NCBI RefSeq assembly: GCF_000711985.1 | Contig: NZ_JONU01000008.1 | Coordinates: 434,001-498,000 of the forward strand | Length of the DNA: 64,000 nt | Direction of reading: 5' to 3' | DNA from: Rheinheimera texasensis DSM 17496 | GTDB taxonomy: Bacteria > Pseudomonadota > Gammaproteobacteria > Enterobacterales > Alteromonadaceae | Part shown: one piece after another, positions 20,601 through 29,148 of the stretch | Numbering within the stretch: the first letter of the stretch is position 1 | Layout of the letters: every line of letters begins with the position of its first letter | Program-made: the position numbers and the translations under genes | Notes under the pieces: model-generated | Told to the model about the DNA's origin: nothing | Seen by the model: only the letters and a program-made list of their open reading frames with translations | Databases searched by the model: none

Positions 20601-20869
20601 AAATCAGCTTTGCTGACAATGGTTGTGGCATCGCCGCGGAGCATCTGGACAAAATATTTGAGCCGTTTTTTACCACCAAAAGAGCGCACGGAGGCACCGG
20701 GCTTGGCCTGCATATTATGTTTAATCTGGTCACGGCAAGGCTGGGCGGCACTGTGACGGTGGAAAGCGAACCCGGTGCCGGTTGCCGGTTTATTCTGTTG
20801 TTACCGCTGATTGCGCCGGCGCCGGAAACAACAACAGCAGCAGATGCTGCTGTTGAGTTAGGGCATTAA
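17627..20869 (+). CDS. Large sensor histidine kinase with periplasmic two-component-regulator propeller and Y_Y_Y domain
   Basis: 1080 residues from the ATG at 17627, chosen for its GGAGG site four bases upstream and the following signal peptide (LICQALIGCLCYLLATTVSL). Residues about 30-680 form a periplasmic beta-propeller of the Reg_prop type (WAFVQDKAGLLYFGNTEGV, GLDHQHGLWVSGNTGLSRI, LEADGTLWLGG), then a Y_Y_Y domain (YAVLLEGVDQSWSDWS), a membrane helix (LLAGLLYLLLLALLI), coiled coil, HisKA with phosphoacceptor His834 in GVAHEVNTPLGVAL, and HATPase (FADNGCGIAAEHLDKIFEPF, GGTGLGLHIM). Unlike Bacteroides hybrids there is no receiver or DNA-binding domain, and no response regulator is adjacent, so it is an orphan kinase with unknown target. 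Confidence 0.9.
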   Translation: MATRLICQALIGCLCYLLATTVSLGAAPRWQEQGLPEIRTFSADDYQAHGQNWAFVQDKAGLLYFGNTEGVLQFDGLRWQLIALPNKSIVRSLALDEASGRIYVGGVGELGYLAPDATGTLHYQSLLDQLPVKRRDFTDVWQTHVTAEGVYFTSYKYLFRLGADGHWQHWQAAQRFHRSYVVNQQFYLRAEGVGLLTLQQNQLQLVPGGERFAADPLQALLAYPAAGGLLAVSRSSGFWQYRDQQFSAMQTELDAILPQKLLYQALLLPDGTLALAMLQGGIYLLNARGQWVGLYNKARGLRDDTVYNLGLDHQHGLWVSGNTGLSRIQLGSALSRFDQRQDLQGNVYISRRVGERLNVGTSQGLYQLEPGPVAGFRQVTGISGQVWALEQVGAETLIGNYQGIYRLDAGVAQLVYLSDSTTCFLQVAAVQPVLLAGQREGVVQLTFVDGQWQVLGKLADVPDNVRSMVQSGPADLWFGTVNTGVLHLHYPSGQVLQGPATIRRYQLAEGLPGLSDNRVVMLLDELRILTEAGVYQLSPDATKMLPDPAFATLFAGGPRQISRLLPEQRGVWLETRDEKLRRSEVGLAVHEGSGTYRWQPLTEFGYSRLTGLTLEADGTLWLGGNELYRWQQSPYAAPPRGFQLQLRSIEAADGHQRLLPAQGDMPLQLRFAQNQLRFEFAATSYRGDNQYAVLLEGVDQSWSDWSAAAFASYNSLWEGQYRLRVRAKDAWGTEQQMAPLTFHIAPPWYRSLLAGLLYLLLLALLINRWYHWRSGRLRRQAQALETLVASRTQQLSEAKTTVERTLTDLQSTQRQLVRAEKMAALGQLVAGVAHEVNTPLGVALTGSSYLRESTAALAETLNTGQLRKQDLAQYLDTAVESAELIERNLQRAADLISNFKQVSVDRSSGERRQFRLQSFLTEVAQSLKTLWSNRPLELVVECPVDLVLQSYPGSLSQVITMLAQNSLLHAFAPDQAGQMDLVVRQPDANHCEISFADNGCGIAAEHLDKIFEPFFTTKRAHGGTGLGLHIMFNLVTARLGGTVTVESEPGAGCRFILLLPLIAPAPETTTAADAAVELGH

Positions 20870-21088
20870 TTACAAGCGGTTAATTTCATCTTTCAGGGTG
20901 TAGGACTTGTCGGTCACTATGGCTTCCAAAGTCGCTATCCGTTGTTTTAATTGTTCGAGCTGGGCCCGCACATCGTCGGTATTCTGATTGGCATTGGCCA
21001 GTTTTACTTTGGTTTTGGTGTGCTGCTCGTAAAAGGCATAAGCAAAAGCACCAACCACTGCGACAAATCCGATATCAAATACACCCAT
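20870..21088 (-). CDS. Small membrane-anchored coiled-coil protein, PspB-like
   Basis: 72 residues from the ATG at 21088, preceded by GGGGAA. One N-terminal transmembrane helix (MGVFDIGFVAVVGAFAYAFY) followed by a charged helix with heptad leucines and a C-terminal RIATLEAIVTDKSYTLKDEI segment that resembles the RIxxLExIL.. tail of phage-shock protein B. The similarity is by eye and short, so PspB identity is only a suggestion; the rest of the psp operon is absent. Its stop codon abuts the stop of the large sensor kinase on the other strand with no gap. Confidence 0.6.
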   Translation of the reverse strand: MGVFDIGFVAVVGAFAYAFYEQHTKTKVKLANANQNTDDVRAQLEQLKQRIATLEAIVTDKSYTLKDEINRL

Positions 21089-21241
21089 TGCTGTTCCCCT
21101 TCGATTTTTTGACCTGACTTTTTGACCTGATGTTTTGGGTAGGCAACAGTTATGCCACAAATAAATTTCATATAAAACAACGAAGTTGTATCAAAGTGAA
21201 AATGGCTGATGAGCAAAATCACTAACATCTGGTCAATTTGG

Positions 21242-21269
21242 CTGACGCACTGTGGCCTTATGCTAAAAT
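21242..21269 (+). promoter_or_regulatory. Candidate promoter for tadA
   Basis: CTGACG (21242-21247), 16-base spacer, TAAAAT (21264-21269) with an upstream TG giving an extended -10. It overlaps the in-frame ATG codons upstream of tadA, which argues that translation begins later, at the TTG of 21298. Confidence 0.55.
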
Positions 21270-21297
21270 GGCGCCGTTGCAGAGGACGAGGTTGAAG

Positions 21298-21852
21298 TTG
21301 AATCACACGGAACAAGACATCTTTTGGATGCAATATGCTATGGCTCTTGCGGCCAGAGCTGAAGCGGCCGGCGAAGTGCCGGTTGGTGCAGTACTGGTTA
21401 AAGACGGGCAAGTGCTTGGCGAAGGCTGGAATTTATCCATCAGCGGCCACGACCCGACGGCGCATGCCGAAATGCAGGCTATTCGCCAGTCTGGCCAGGC
21501 GCTACAGAACTACCGGATGCTGGATTGTACTTTGTATGTCACGCTGGAACCTTGCGCTATGTGCGCCGGTGCTTTGGTGCACAGCCGGGTGAAGCGGCTG
21601 GTGTATGGCGCCACCGATTTAAAAGCCGGTGCTTGTGGTTCAGTATTTGATATTGTGCGCCATCCGCAGCTGAATCATCAGCTGGACGTCACGCCCGGGG
21701 TGTTGGCAGAGGATTGTGCGACTCAGTTGTCGGCATTTTTTCAAAAACGCCGCGCTGAACAAAAAGCGCTGAAACTGAAGAGTAAAATTGCAGAAGCCGT
21801 AGATCAGCCGCAAGCCTCAACACCGGCAGAGAGCGGGGAGCTCAGTAACTGA
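21298..21852 (+). CDS. tadA: tRNA-specific adenosine deaminase
   Basis: Deaminates A34 to inosine in tRNA-Arg(ACG), an essential reaction. 184 residues: zinc site HAEMQAI (His and catalytic Glu) plus PCAMCAGALVHSRV (two Cys), and KAGACGSVFD. Start chosen as the TTG at 21298, six bases after GAGG and aligning with the usual length before WMQYAMALAARA; upstream ATG codons fall in the probable promoter. The C terminus is extended by about 25 residues (KLKSKIAEAVDQPQASTPAE) relative to typical TadA; this tail overlaps an antisense small gene (21804-21977), which may explain its unusual composition. Confidence 0.93.
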   Translation: MNHTEQDIFWMQYAMALAARAEAAGEVPVGAVLVKDGQVLGEGWNLSISGHDPTAHAEMQAIRQSGQALQNYRMLDCTLYVTLEPCAMCAGALVHSRVKRLVYGATDLKAGACGSVFDIVRHPQLNHQLDVTPGVLAEDCATQLSAFFQKRRAEQKALKLKSKIAEAVDQPQASTPAESGELSN

Positions 21853-21977
21853 TTAAATTCGCGTTGCCGGCGAAACAGCTTTAACACCGCCATATTGCGC
21901 TTGATGCGGCGCCGGCTCGAGCCCACGTCCATCAAACGGCGTTTACGTAACATCTTCGGTTTCTTACGTCTTAACAT
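21804..21977 (-). CDS. Small highly basic protein (57 residues), unknown
   Basis: Short gene antisense to the tadA tail. ATG at 21977 with AGGA seven bases upstream and its own promoter candidate (see 22005-22033). The product starts MLRRKKPKMLRKRRLMDVG and continues with RRRIKRNMAVLKLFRRQR; about 17 of the first 40 residues are Arg/Lys, then a neutral C terminus (LLSSPLSAGVEACG). Its charge suggests binding to RNA, DNA, ribosomes or the membrane surface. I do not recognise a family. The good signals (promoter, SD, start) make it more than a chance frame, but codon-level conservation must decide. It is transcribed in the same direction as mltF, whose stop is 92 bases upstream. Confidence 0.6.
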   Translation of the reverse strand: MLRRKKPKMLRKRRLMDVGSSRRRIKRNMAVLKLFRRQREFNQLLSSPLSAGVEACG

Positions 21978-22004
21978 GTCTGGTTCCTTTACCTGAATGC
22001 CGCC

Positions 22005-22033
22005 ACTATAGGGAAATCACCGGATGGCGGCAA
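22005..22033 (-). promoter_or_regulatory. Candidate promoter for the 57-residue basic protein
   Basis: On the minus strand: TTGCCG (22033-22028), 17-base spacer, TATAGT (22010-22005), 28 bases before the ATG. A GCCGCCA/TGGCGGC inverted repeat brackets the spacer and -10. Confidence 0.6.
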
Positions 22034-22068
22034 GACTGCTAACAGCCACACTGGGAAGTTGGAATGTT

Positions 22069-23535
22069 TCAAGGCTGTTTTGGTTCAGATTTTTTACTGG
22101 TGCTGGCTTTGGGTGCTGCTTTTTTCACCGCTGCGGGAGTTTGGCTGCCGGCAGGCGTTGCCGCTGATGACGCTGCTTTTTGTTTCAGCTCAGCTTGTTT
22201 GCGTTCGTCGACCCACAGCAGGGTGTCGTAGTAACGGCGGATATTTTCGACGTAATACACCGCCATATCACCACGGGCATAGCCAGTGCGGGTTTGGCGG
22301 TAATATTTGCGCTGGCGCAGCAGCGGCAGGCGCTGTTTAACCTCAGCCCAGTTATCGGCGTTGGCGCCGTCTTTTTCCGTTAATAAACGCGCGCTTTCGA
22401 CATGACTCAAACCAAGATTATAAGCCGCTAAGGCAAACCAGAGTTTGTCCGGCATCGGGATACGCTCGGGCAGGCGGTCCAGCATACGCTGCAAGTAACG
22501 GCTGCCACCGCGAATACTTTGGGCCGCATCGACCCGGCTTGAGACTTTCATCAGATTGGCAGTATCGACGGTTAACATCATCATCCCAACGACGCCCTGT
22601 GGGCTTCGTGCTTTCGGGTCCCAGCGCGATTCCTGGTAAGCGAGTGCAGCGAGCAGACGCCAGTCCAGTGCGCCGGCATGTTGTTCAAACAGGTTTTTAT
22701 AACGCGGCAGGGTTTTATCAATAGCTTCGATGTAATCCAGGGTATCGGCATAATTAAAACGCCGCACGTGGCCAAAATATTTATCTTCCAGCGTCAGTAA
22801 ATCCGCACCTTCGTAACTGCGGCCAAAGAATTCAATCAATACCGCATACAGCGAATCATCACTGTTTTTTGGCAGCAGCCAGGCCACGGGTTGCTGGCGT
22901 TTTAAGGTCAAAGCCACGCCGAGATTGGGATAAAACCGCTGATTAATCGCCAGCATATGCGAGTCGGCTAAGGTGTAAGCGATTTTGCCTTCGGCGACTT
23001 TTTGCAGCAGTTCGGTTGGGTCGTCGGTGTCGTTGAGTTCAATTTGCAACTGAGGTTCAGTGGTTTTTAGAGCCAGCAAAGTTTCGGCCTGACTGGAGCC
23101 TTTCAAAACGACGATTGGGCCGGATAAATCCTGCAAAGATTTCGGCCGGCGCTTTTGCTGGCCAAATACCAGCACTTCGTCGGCGAGCTGATAAGCCGGC
23201 GCCAGCCGGTATTTTTGCTGCAGCGCTTCAGAGATAGTCGACCCGCTGGCGATTAAATCAATATCGCCATTACTGAGTTTCACTAACAGCTCATCAATAA
23301 AAAACGCAGGGACCAGTTCCAGTTTGACACCGAGTTTGTCGGCCAGCGCCTGTGCCAGCTCATATTCGTAGCCGGTGGCGCCATCCGGACCAACAAAATA
23401 ACTGGTTGGGCCGTTTAGAATACCAACCCGAATGCTATCCCGTTGATAAATCTGATGTAAATGCATAGGAGCTGGCGCCGGTGTGCAACCGGTTAACAGC
23501 GAAATCCACAGCAAAACGGTCAGAAAAAATCGCAT
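22069..23535 (-). CDS. mltF: Membrane-bound lytic murein transglycosylase F
   Basis: Peptidoglycan lytic transglycosylase anchored in the outer membrane. 488 residues: lipoprotein signal (FFLTVLLWISLLTGC, lipidated Cys17), solute-binding-like domain (SIRVGILNGPTSYFVGPDGA, GYEYELAQALADKLGVKLEL; residues about 30-265), then the SLT catalytic domain with Glu in ALAYQESRWDPKARSPQG and MMLTVDTANLMKV, AAYNLGLSHV. The last 40 residues are a low-complexity Ala/Lys/Pro tail not typical of the family. Divergent from purL; shares its upstream region with a 14-bp inverted repeat. Confidence 0.95.
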   Translation of the reverse strand: MRFFLTVLLWISLLTGCTPAPAPMHLHQIYQRDSIRVGILNGPTSYFVGPDGATGYEYELAQALADKLGVKLELVPAFFIDELLVKLSNGDIDLIASGSTISEALQQKYRLAPAYQLADEVLVFGQQKRRPKSLQDLSGPIVVLKGSSQAETLLALKTTEPQLQIELNDTDDPTELLQKVAEGKIAYTLADSHMLAINQRFYPNLGVALTLKRQQPVAWLLPKNSDDSLYAVLIEFFGRSYEGADLLTLEDKYFGHVRRFNYADTLDYIEAIDKTLPRYKNLFEQHAGALDWRLLAALAYQESRWDPKARSPQGVVGMMMLTVDTANLMKVSSRVDAAQSIRGGSRYLQRMLDRLPERIPMPDKLWFALAAYNLGLSHVESARLLTEKDGANADNWAEVKQRLPLLRQRKYYRQTRTGYARGDMAVYYVENIRRYYDTLLWVDERKQAELKQKAASSAATPAGSQTPAAVKKAAPKASTSKKSEPKQP

Positions 23536-23567
23536 CCGTAAGCAACCTCTGGTCGGAGAAGCCGGTA

Positions 23568-23596
23568 TTTATATCAAATTTTGTGCAAAACGTCAG
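23568..23596 (-). promoter_or_regulatory. Candidate promoter for mltF
   Basis: On the minus strand: CTGACG (23596-23591), 17-base spacer, TATAAA (23573-23568), 33 bases before the ATG. The -35 element is inside the left arm of the 14-bp inverted repeat at 23589-23620. Confidence 0.5.
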
Positions 23597-23620
23597 GCTT
23601 TGCCGCCAAAGCCTGACGTT
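23589..23620. repeat. Perfect 14-bp inverted repeat between mltF and purL
   Basis: AACGTCAGGCTTTG (23589-23602) and its exact complement CAAAGCCTGACGTT (23607-23620) with a four-base CCGC spacer. No T tract on either strand at the stem base that would make it a standard terminator (only TTTTG on the minus side). It covers the probable -35 of mltF. Could be an operator or an RNA hairpin in a longer purL leader. Confidence 0.7.
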
Positions 23621-23692
23621 CTGGTGGCCACTTCAGTGCGGTGACCCGGCTGGCAAACGGCTTTATTGATACCCAAAGACGGCTTTTTTCTT

Positions 23693-23698
23693 TATAAT
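23693..23698 (+). promoter_or_regulatory. Consensus -10 element before purL
   Basis: Perfect TATAAT at 23693-23698, 52 bases before the purL ATG. At 17-base spacing the -35 would be TACCCA, a poor match. A GGCAAACGG sequence at 23652-23660 resembles half of a PurR operator but the second half is missing. Confidence 0.5.
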
Positions 23699-23750
23699 GC
23701 GGCGCCGATTTCAAGGTTCCGTCCACGACCAACCCACGGGAAAAAAATCT

Positions 23751-26700
23751 ATGTTAATCCTGCGTGGTGCAGCTGCACTGTCCGAGTTCCGAGTTCAGAA
23801 AATCATCGACCTGTGTGCCAAGGCGCAACTGCCTGTCAGCGATGTTTACGCCGAATTTATGCATTTTGCCGATGTGAGCGACAGCTTAAGCGCTGACGAG
23901 CACAACACGCTGGAAAAACTGCTGACTTACGGACCGACGCTGGCCACGCACCAGCCGGCCGGCCAGTTGTTACTGGTGACGCCGCGTCCGGGCACAATTT
24001 CGCCCTGGTCGTCCAAAGCGACTGATATCGCCCACAATTGTGGCCTTGCCAAAGTATTACGTTTAGAGCGCGGCGTCGCTTATTACCTGACCACCACTCG
24101 GTCACTGACCGCTGCTGAGCAACAACAAGTGGCTGCGCTGTTGCATGACCGCATGATGGAAGTGGTATTTACTGAACTGCAGCAAGCGCAGGCGTTATTC
24201 CGTAAAGCGGAGCCGGCACCATTATCTTCCGTTGATATTCTGGCCGGTGGCCGTGAAGCTTTGGTTGAAGCCAATATCCGCATGGGCCTGGCCCTGGCTG
24301 ATGATGAAATCGATTATCTGTTCAGTAACTTCACCGCGCTTGGTCGTAATCCAAACGACATCGAACTGTATATGTTCGCGCAGGCCAACTCTGAGCACTG
24401 CCGCCACAAGATTTTTAACGCCGACTGGACCATCGACGGCGAAAAACAGCCAAAGTCGCTGTTTAAAATGATTAAAAACACTATGGAAAAAACACCGGAC
24501 CACGTGTTGTCAGCCTATAAAGACAATGCGGCGGTGATGGAAGGCTCTAAAGCCGGTCGTTTCTTTCCAAAGCCAGATACCCTGGAATATCAATATCACC
24601 ATGAAGACATTCATGTGCTGATGAAAGTCGAAACCCACAACCACCCAACGGCGATTTCACCATTCCCGGGCGCTGCGACAGGTTCTGGTGGTGAAATTCG
24701 TGACGAAGGCGCGACCGGTGTTGGTTCCAAACCAAAAGCCGGTTTAGTCGGCTTCTCGGTATCAAACTTACGCATTCCGGGCTTCGAGCAGCCGTGGGAA
24801 ACTGATTTTGGCAAACCAGGCCGCATCGTATCAGCACTGGACATTATGACCGAGGGCCCACTCGGTGGCGCTGCGTTTAACAACGAATTCGGCCGGCCCA
24901 ATATTCTCGGTTATTTCCGCACTTACGAAGAACAAGTACCAAGCCATAACGGCGAGGAAGTTCGCGGTTACCACAAACCTATTATGATCGCCGGTGGCCT
25001 TGGCAATATCCGCGCTGAGCACGTACAAAAAGGTGATTTACCGGTTGGCGCCAAATTAGTCGTCCTCGGCGGCCCGGCGATGAACATCGGTCTGGGTGGC
25101 GGCGCAGCCTCTTCCATGGCGTCCGGTCAATCAGCTGAAGATTTGGATTTTGCTTCAGTGCAGCGCGAAAACCCGGAAATTGAACGCCGTTGCCAGGAAG
25201 TGATCGACCGCTGCTGGCAGTTAGGCGCGGACAACCCAATTGTGTTTATCCACGACGTCGGTGCTGGTGGTTTATCCAATGCCTTCCCTGAACTGGTGAA
25301 CGACGGTGGCGTCGGCGGCAAGTTTGAACTGCGCAATGTGCCAAACGATGAACCAGGTATGTCTCCACTGGAAATCTGGTGTAACGAATCGCAAGAGCGT
25401 TACGTGATGGCGATTCCGGCCGACAAAATGCCGGTGTTTGAACAAATCTGTAAACGTGAGCGCGCGCCTTACGCGGTCGTCGGTGAAGCGACTGCAGAAC
25501 AGCATTTGACGCTGTCTGACACGCATTTTGGCAATACGCCAATCGACCTGCCATTGTCGGTGTTACTGGGTAAAGCGCCAAAAATGCACCGCGATGTGCA
25601 ATCCAAACAAAGCAGCGGCAAAGCGCTGGACCTGGCTGGTGTCAGCATCAAAGATGCGACTGAACGTTTATTGCGTTTACCGACTATTGCTGAGAAGACG
25701 TTCCTGATCAGCATCGGCGACCGCACTGTGACTGGCATGGTGGCGCGGGATCAGATGGTTGGTCCATGGCAGGTGCCGGTAGCGAACTGTGCGGTGACAA
25801 CAGCTGCGCTGGACACTTATCACGGTGAAGCTATGTCGATGGGTGAGCGTACGCCGGTTGCCCTATTAGACTTCGGCGCGTCGGCACGCCTGGCGGTGGC
25901 AGAAGCCATTACCAACATCGCCGCGACTGACATCGGTGATTTAAAACGCATCAAGTTATCCGCCAACTGGATGGCTGCAGCCGGTCACCCAGGGGAAGAT
26001 GCTGGTCTGTACCAGGCGGTCAAAGCCATTGGTGAAGAACTGTGTCCGGCGCTGGGTATTACCATTCCGGTTGGTAAAGACTCGATGTCGATGAAAACCA
26101 AGTGGCAGGACAATGGCGAAGACAAAGCCGTCACAGCGCCAATGTCACTGGTGATCACCGCTTTTGCCCGCGTTGAAGATGTGCGCAAAACCGTGACGCC
26201 GCAGCTGCGTACCGACAAAGGCGCAAGCTCGCTGCTGCTGATTGATTTAGGTCAGGGCGAAAACCGTTTAGGCGCATCTTGCCTGGCACAGGTATACAAA
26301 CAGCTGGGTCAAACCACGCCAGACCTCGCGTCCCCAGAACTGCTGGCGAATTTCTTTAACGCCATGCAGCAATTAACCCACGAGCAAAAACTGCTGGCCT
26401 ACCATGACCGTTCAGACGGTGGTTTGCTGGTGACACTGGCGGAAATGGCCTTCGCCGGTAAAGCCGGCTGGAATGTCGATGTCAGCGCTTTAGGCAATGA
26501 CAACCTGGCAGTGCTGTTCAGTGAAGAGCTGGGTGCTGTCATTCAGGTTGCTGATACTGAGCTGGCGCATGTGCAGCAAGTGCTGGCCAAATACAATCTC
26601 GCCGCCAACAGCTATCTGCTGGGTGCCGTCAGCAACAGCGACGAATTAACGGTTCGTCGTGGCAATGACGTGATTTACAGTGACAGCCGTACCCGTCTGC

Positions 26701-27644
26701 GTTGTATCTGGGCGGAAACCACTTATCAGATGCAGGCACGCCGTGACAATCCGGCCTGTGCTGCGCAGGAACACGCGGCCAAAGCCGACCAGCAAGACCC
26801 GGGCCTGAACGTCAAACTGAGTTTTGACCTGAACGAAGATGTTGCTGCACCTTATATTCTAAAAGGTGCCAAGCCGAAAGTGGCGGTGCTGCGTGAGCAG
26901 GGCGTCAACTCTCATGTCGAAATGGCGGCCGCTTTTAACCGCGCTGGTTTCACCGCAGTCGACGTGCATATGAGCGACATTCTGAGTGGCCGCCGTAAGC
27001 TCGAAGAGTTTAACGGTTTAGTTGCTTGTGGTGGTTTTAGCTACGGCGACGTGTTAGGTGCCGGTGAAGGCTGGGCCAAGTCGATTCTGTTTAACGAGCA
27101 GGCGCGGCGTGAATTCAGCCAGTTCTTTGAGCGTGAATCGACCTTCACACTCGGCGTTTGTAACGGCTGTCAGATGGTGTCGAACCTGAAATCGCTGATC
27201 CCGGGCGCAGATTTGTGGCCACGGTTTGTCCGCAACAAATCAGAGCGTTTTGAAGCCCGCTTCAGCCTGGTCGAAGTGCAGCAGAACCCGTCATTACTGT
27301 TCGCTGGCATGGCTGGTTCACGCATGCCAATCGCCGTGTCGCACGGCGAAGGTCATACAGAGTTCGCAAGTGCACAAGCCTTAGCGGCGGCGGAGCAAAG
27401 CGGCACTATCGCGCTGCGTTTTGTCGATAACTATGGTCAGGTCACCACCCAGTATCCGGCCAACCCGAACGGCTCAGCCAACGGCATCACGGCACTGACC
27501 ACCACAGACGGCCGCGTCACTATTATGATGCCGCACCCTGAGCGTGTATTCCGCGCCGTCAGCAACAGCTGGCACCCGGACGAGTGGCGGGAAGACAGCC
27601 CATGGCTGCGCATGTTCCGCAACGCGCGGGTCTGGTTGGGTTAA
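23751..27644 (+). CDS. purL: Phosphoribosylformylglycinamidine synthase (single-chain)
   Basis: Fourth step of purine synthesis, converting FGAR to FGAM with ATP and glutamine. 1297 residues, the large single-polypeptide proteobacterial form: N-terminal PurS-like domain, linker, two FGAM-synthase ATP domains ([43 protein letters not shown]-type sites) and a C-terminal glutamine amidotransferase with nucleophile in [14 protein letters not shown] and the His/Glu of [10 protein letters not shown]. The ATG at 23751 is used because upstream in-frame codons overlap the -10 region. Two terminators follow. Confidence 0.97.
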   Translation: MLILRGAAALSEFRVQKIIDLCAKAQLPVSDVYAEFMHFADVSDSLSADEHNTLEKLLTYGPTLATHQPAGQLLLVTPRPGTISPWSSKATDIAHNCGLAKVLRLERGVAYYLTTTRSLTAAEQQQVAALLHDRMMEVVFTELQQAQALFRKAEPAPLSSVDILAGGREALVEANIRMGLALADDEIDYLFSNFTALGRNPNDIELYMFAQANSEHCRHKIFNADWTIDGEKQPKSLFKMIKNTMEKTPDHVLSAYKDNAAVMEGSKAGRFFPKPDTLEYQYHHEDIHVLMKVETHNHPTAISPFPGAATGSGGEIRDEGATGVGSKPKAGLVGFSVSNLRIPGFEQPWETDFGKPGRIVSALDIMTEGPLGGAAFNNEFGRPNILGYFRTYEEQVPSHNGEEVRGYHKPIMIAGGLGNIRAEHVQKGDLPVGAKLVVLGGPAMNIGLGGGAASSMASGQSAEDLDFASVQRENPEIERRCQEVIDRCWQLGADNPIVFIHDVGAGGLSNAFPELVNDGGVGGKFELRNVPNDEPGMSPLEIWCNESQERYVMAIPADKMPVFEQICKRERAPYAVVGEATAEQHLTLSDTHFGNTPIDLPLSVLLGKAPKMHRDVQSKQSSGKALDLAGVSIKDATERLLRLPTIAEKTFLISIGDRTVTGMVARDQMVGPWQVPVANCAVTTAALDTYHGEAMSMGERTPVALLDFGASARLAVAEAITNIAATDIGDLKRIKLSANWMAAAGHPGEDAGLYQAVKAIGEELCPALGITIPVGKDSMSMKTKWQDNGEDKAVTAPMSLVITAFARVEDVRKTVTPQLRTDKGASSLLLIDLGQGENRLGASCLAQVYKQLGQTTPDLASPELLANFFNAMQQLTHEQKLLAYHDRSDGGLLVTLAEMAFAGKAGWNVDVSALGNDNLAVLFSEELGAVIQVADTELAHVQQVLAKYNLAANSYLLGAVSNSDELTVRRGNDVIYSDSRTRLRCIWAETTYQMQARRDNPACAAQEHAAKADQQDPGLNVKLSFDLNEDVAAPYILKGAKPKVAVLREQGVNSHVEMAAAFNRAGFTAVDVHMSDILSGRRKLEEFNGLVACGGFSYGDVLGAGEGWAKSILFNEQARREFSQFFERESTFTLGVCNGCQMVSNLKSLIPGADLWPRFVRNKSERFEARFSLVEVQQNPSLLFAGMAGSRMPIAVSHGEGHTEFASAQALAAAEQSGTIALRFVDNYGQVTTQYPANPNGSANGITALTTTDGRVTIMMPHPERVFRAVSNSWHPDEWREDSPWLRMFRNARVWLG

Positions 27645-27660
27645 TCAACTGATCCTCTTC

Positions 27661-27684
27661 AAAAAACCGCCGGGAGCGGTTTTT
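27661..27684 (+). terminator. First terminator after purL
   Basis: Stem AAAAACCGC / GCGGTTTTT (27662-27670, 27676-27684), CGGGA loop. Confidence 0.85.
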
Positions 27685-27732
27685 AACAACGCATCGCGTT
27701 GGCCTGCAAGGTGAGCGCCAGGGATGGTGCGA

Positions 27733-27763
27733 ATAAAAAAACCAGCTTCGGCTGGTTTTTTTG
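27733..27763. terminator. Second terminator after purL
   Basis: Stem AAAAAAACCAGC / GCTGGTTTTTTT with TTCG loop. Symmetric, so it works on both strands in principle. A small hairpin GCGCCA-GGGA-TGGTGC (27715-27730) lies between the two terminators. Confidence 0.88.
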
Positions 27764-27906
27764 TTTGATGTCCAGTTCGATACGTCGTCGGTATGCAGGC
27801 TGGGCAGCGCACCGCCTACTATTGCCGGTTGCGTTTGGCCATAGCTTCGTTTTAAGCTGAACCTCACGCAGTGACGCGCTATAACAATTCCAATAGAAGC
27901 GAGCCG

Positions 27907-29148
27907 ATGTCTTCCATTTTTCGTCCCGAAGTGCTGGCCAGGCAGCAACAGCGCTTGCAAGGCCAAATCAACCTGACCCGACCGCCGCAGCTGGTATGGC
28001 TGAGTGGCTTGTTATTGGCAATTGCACTGCTGAGCATCAGCTTTTTACTCAGCGCCGACTATACCCGCAAAGAAACCGTGCAAGGCTTGCTGTTGCCAGT
28101 GCAGGGCCAGGTCAGAGTGCAGGCGCAAAACAGCGGAGTGGTCAGCCAACTTAATGTGCAGGAAGGTCAGCTGGTCAAAGCCGGCACGCCATTGCTGCAA
28201 CTGAGCAGCAGTAAAATTGGTGCCGGTCAGACCGATTTAAGCCAAAGCCTGCAAACCGAAATGGACCGGATGCTGCAGAACAAAATCAATGAGCAGCAGC
28301 AACTGCAGCAACGCCATCAGCTCGAGCAACAGGCGCTGCAGAATCAAATCGACAATGATAAAGCCCGTTTAACCGAACTGGCACAGCAGCTGGTGACTTT
28401 TCGCGAACGTCTCAATATCAATCAGCAGCAGCTGGCGCAGCTGCAAAAATTGTCCGGCAGTGGTTATATCTCCGGCCTTGAAATCAACAAACAAAAAGAC
28501 GCTTTGCTGGCGCTGCAACAGCAGGAGAAAAGCCTGCAATCAGAACAGCTGAAACTGCAACAGCAACTGCAACAAAATCAAGATTTACTCAATCAGTTGC
28601 CACTGCGTCAGCAAACTGAATCAGCACAGCTGGACAACGCCATTTCCGCGTTAAAAAATCAAAAAACTGAGCTGCAGCAGCAACAGGAGATTTGGCTGAC
28701 CGCACCAGTGGACGGGCAGGTCAGTGCGCTGCGTGTCAGTGCCGGCCAAAGCTTAGATGCCGGGGCTGTGGCGCTGACGTTGTTGCCAGCCAATGCTGAA
28801 CTCGAAGCCGTGTTGTATGTGCCAACCCGGGCTATCGCTTTTGTTAGTACCGGCCAGCCGGTGCGCATTCGCTATGACGCCTTCCCGTTTCAACGCTTTG
28901 GTGTGTTTAGCGGTACCGTACATGAACTGAGTAACACCGTGTTATTGCCGGCCGAAGTAGCGGAAGTAGCACTGCAGCAGCCGAGTTACCGGCTGAAAGT
29001 GCGCTTGAACGGCCAGTCCATTCAGGCTTATCAGCGGGAGTTACCACTCAAAGCGGGCATGACGTTACAGGCCGATTTAATCACCGAACAACGTAATTTA
29101 TGGCAGTGGTTGTTTGACCCGATCCTGGCCTTACGGGGACAATTCTGA
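27907..29148 (+). CDS. HlyD-family periplasmic adaptor of a peptide exporter
   Basis: 413 residues from the ATG at 27907 (GAAGCGAG upstream). Short cytoplasmic N terminus, one transmembrane helix (WLSGLLLAIALLSISFLL), first half of a lipoyl/barrel-sandwich domain (VRVQAQNSGVVSQLNVQEGQ), a very Gln-rich coiled-coil hairpin (about residues 120-260), the second half (LTAPVDGQVSALRVSAGQSL) and a C-terminal beta-barrel. This is the membrane-fusion type used with C39-peptidase ABC transporters (CvaA-like). It overlaps the following transporter by one base (TGATG), so the two are translationally coupled. No outer-membrane TolC gene is nearby; a genomic TolC would be needed. Confidence 0.88.
   Translation: MSSIFRPEVLARQQQRLQGQINLTRPPQLVWLSGLLLAIALLSISFLLSADYTRKETVQGLLLPVQGQVRVQAQNSGVVSQLNVQEGQLVKAGTPLLQLSSSKIGAGQTDLSQSLQTEMDRMLQNKINEQQQLQQRHQLEQQALQNQIDNDKARLTELAQQLVTFRERLNINQQQLAQLQKLSGSGYISGLEINKQKDALLALQQQEKSLQSEQLKLQQQLQQNQDLLNQLPLRQQTESAQLDNAISALKNQKTELQQQQEIWLTAPVDGQVSALRVSAGQSLDAGAVALTLLPANAELEAVLYVPTRAIAFVSTGQPVRIRYDAFPFQRFGVFSGTVHELSNTVLLPAEVAEVALQQPSYRLKVRLNGQSIQAYQRELPLKAGMTLQADLITEQRNLWQWLFDPILALRGQF

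Noticed and set aside
23652-23667. GGCAAACGGCTTTATT before purL as a PurR operator
   Set aside because: Only the left half resembles the palindrome; the right half lacks TTTGCGT.
27749-27856. Short frame of about 30 codons (MSSSIRRRYAGWAAHRLLL start) upstream of the exporter as its substrate
   Set aside because: No double-glycine leader, starts within a terminator tail and lacks a Shine-Dalgarno sequence.
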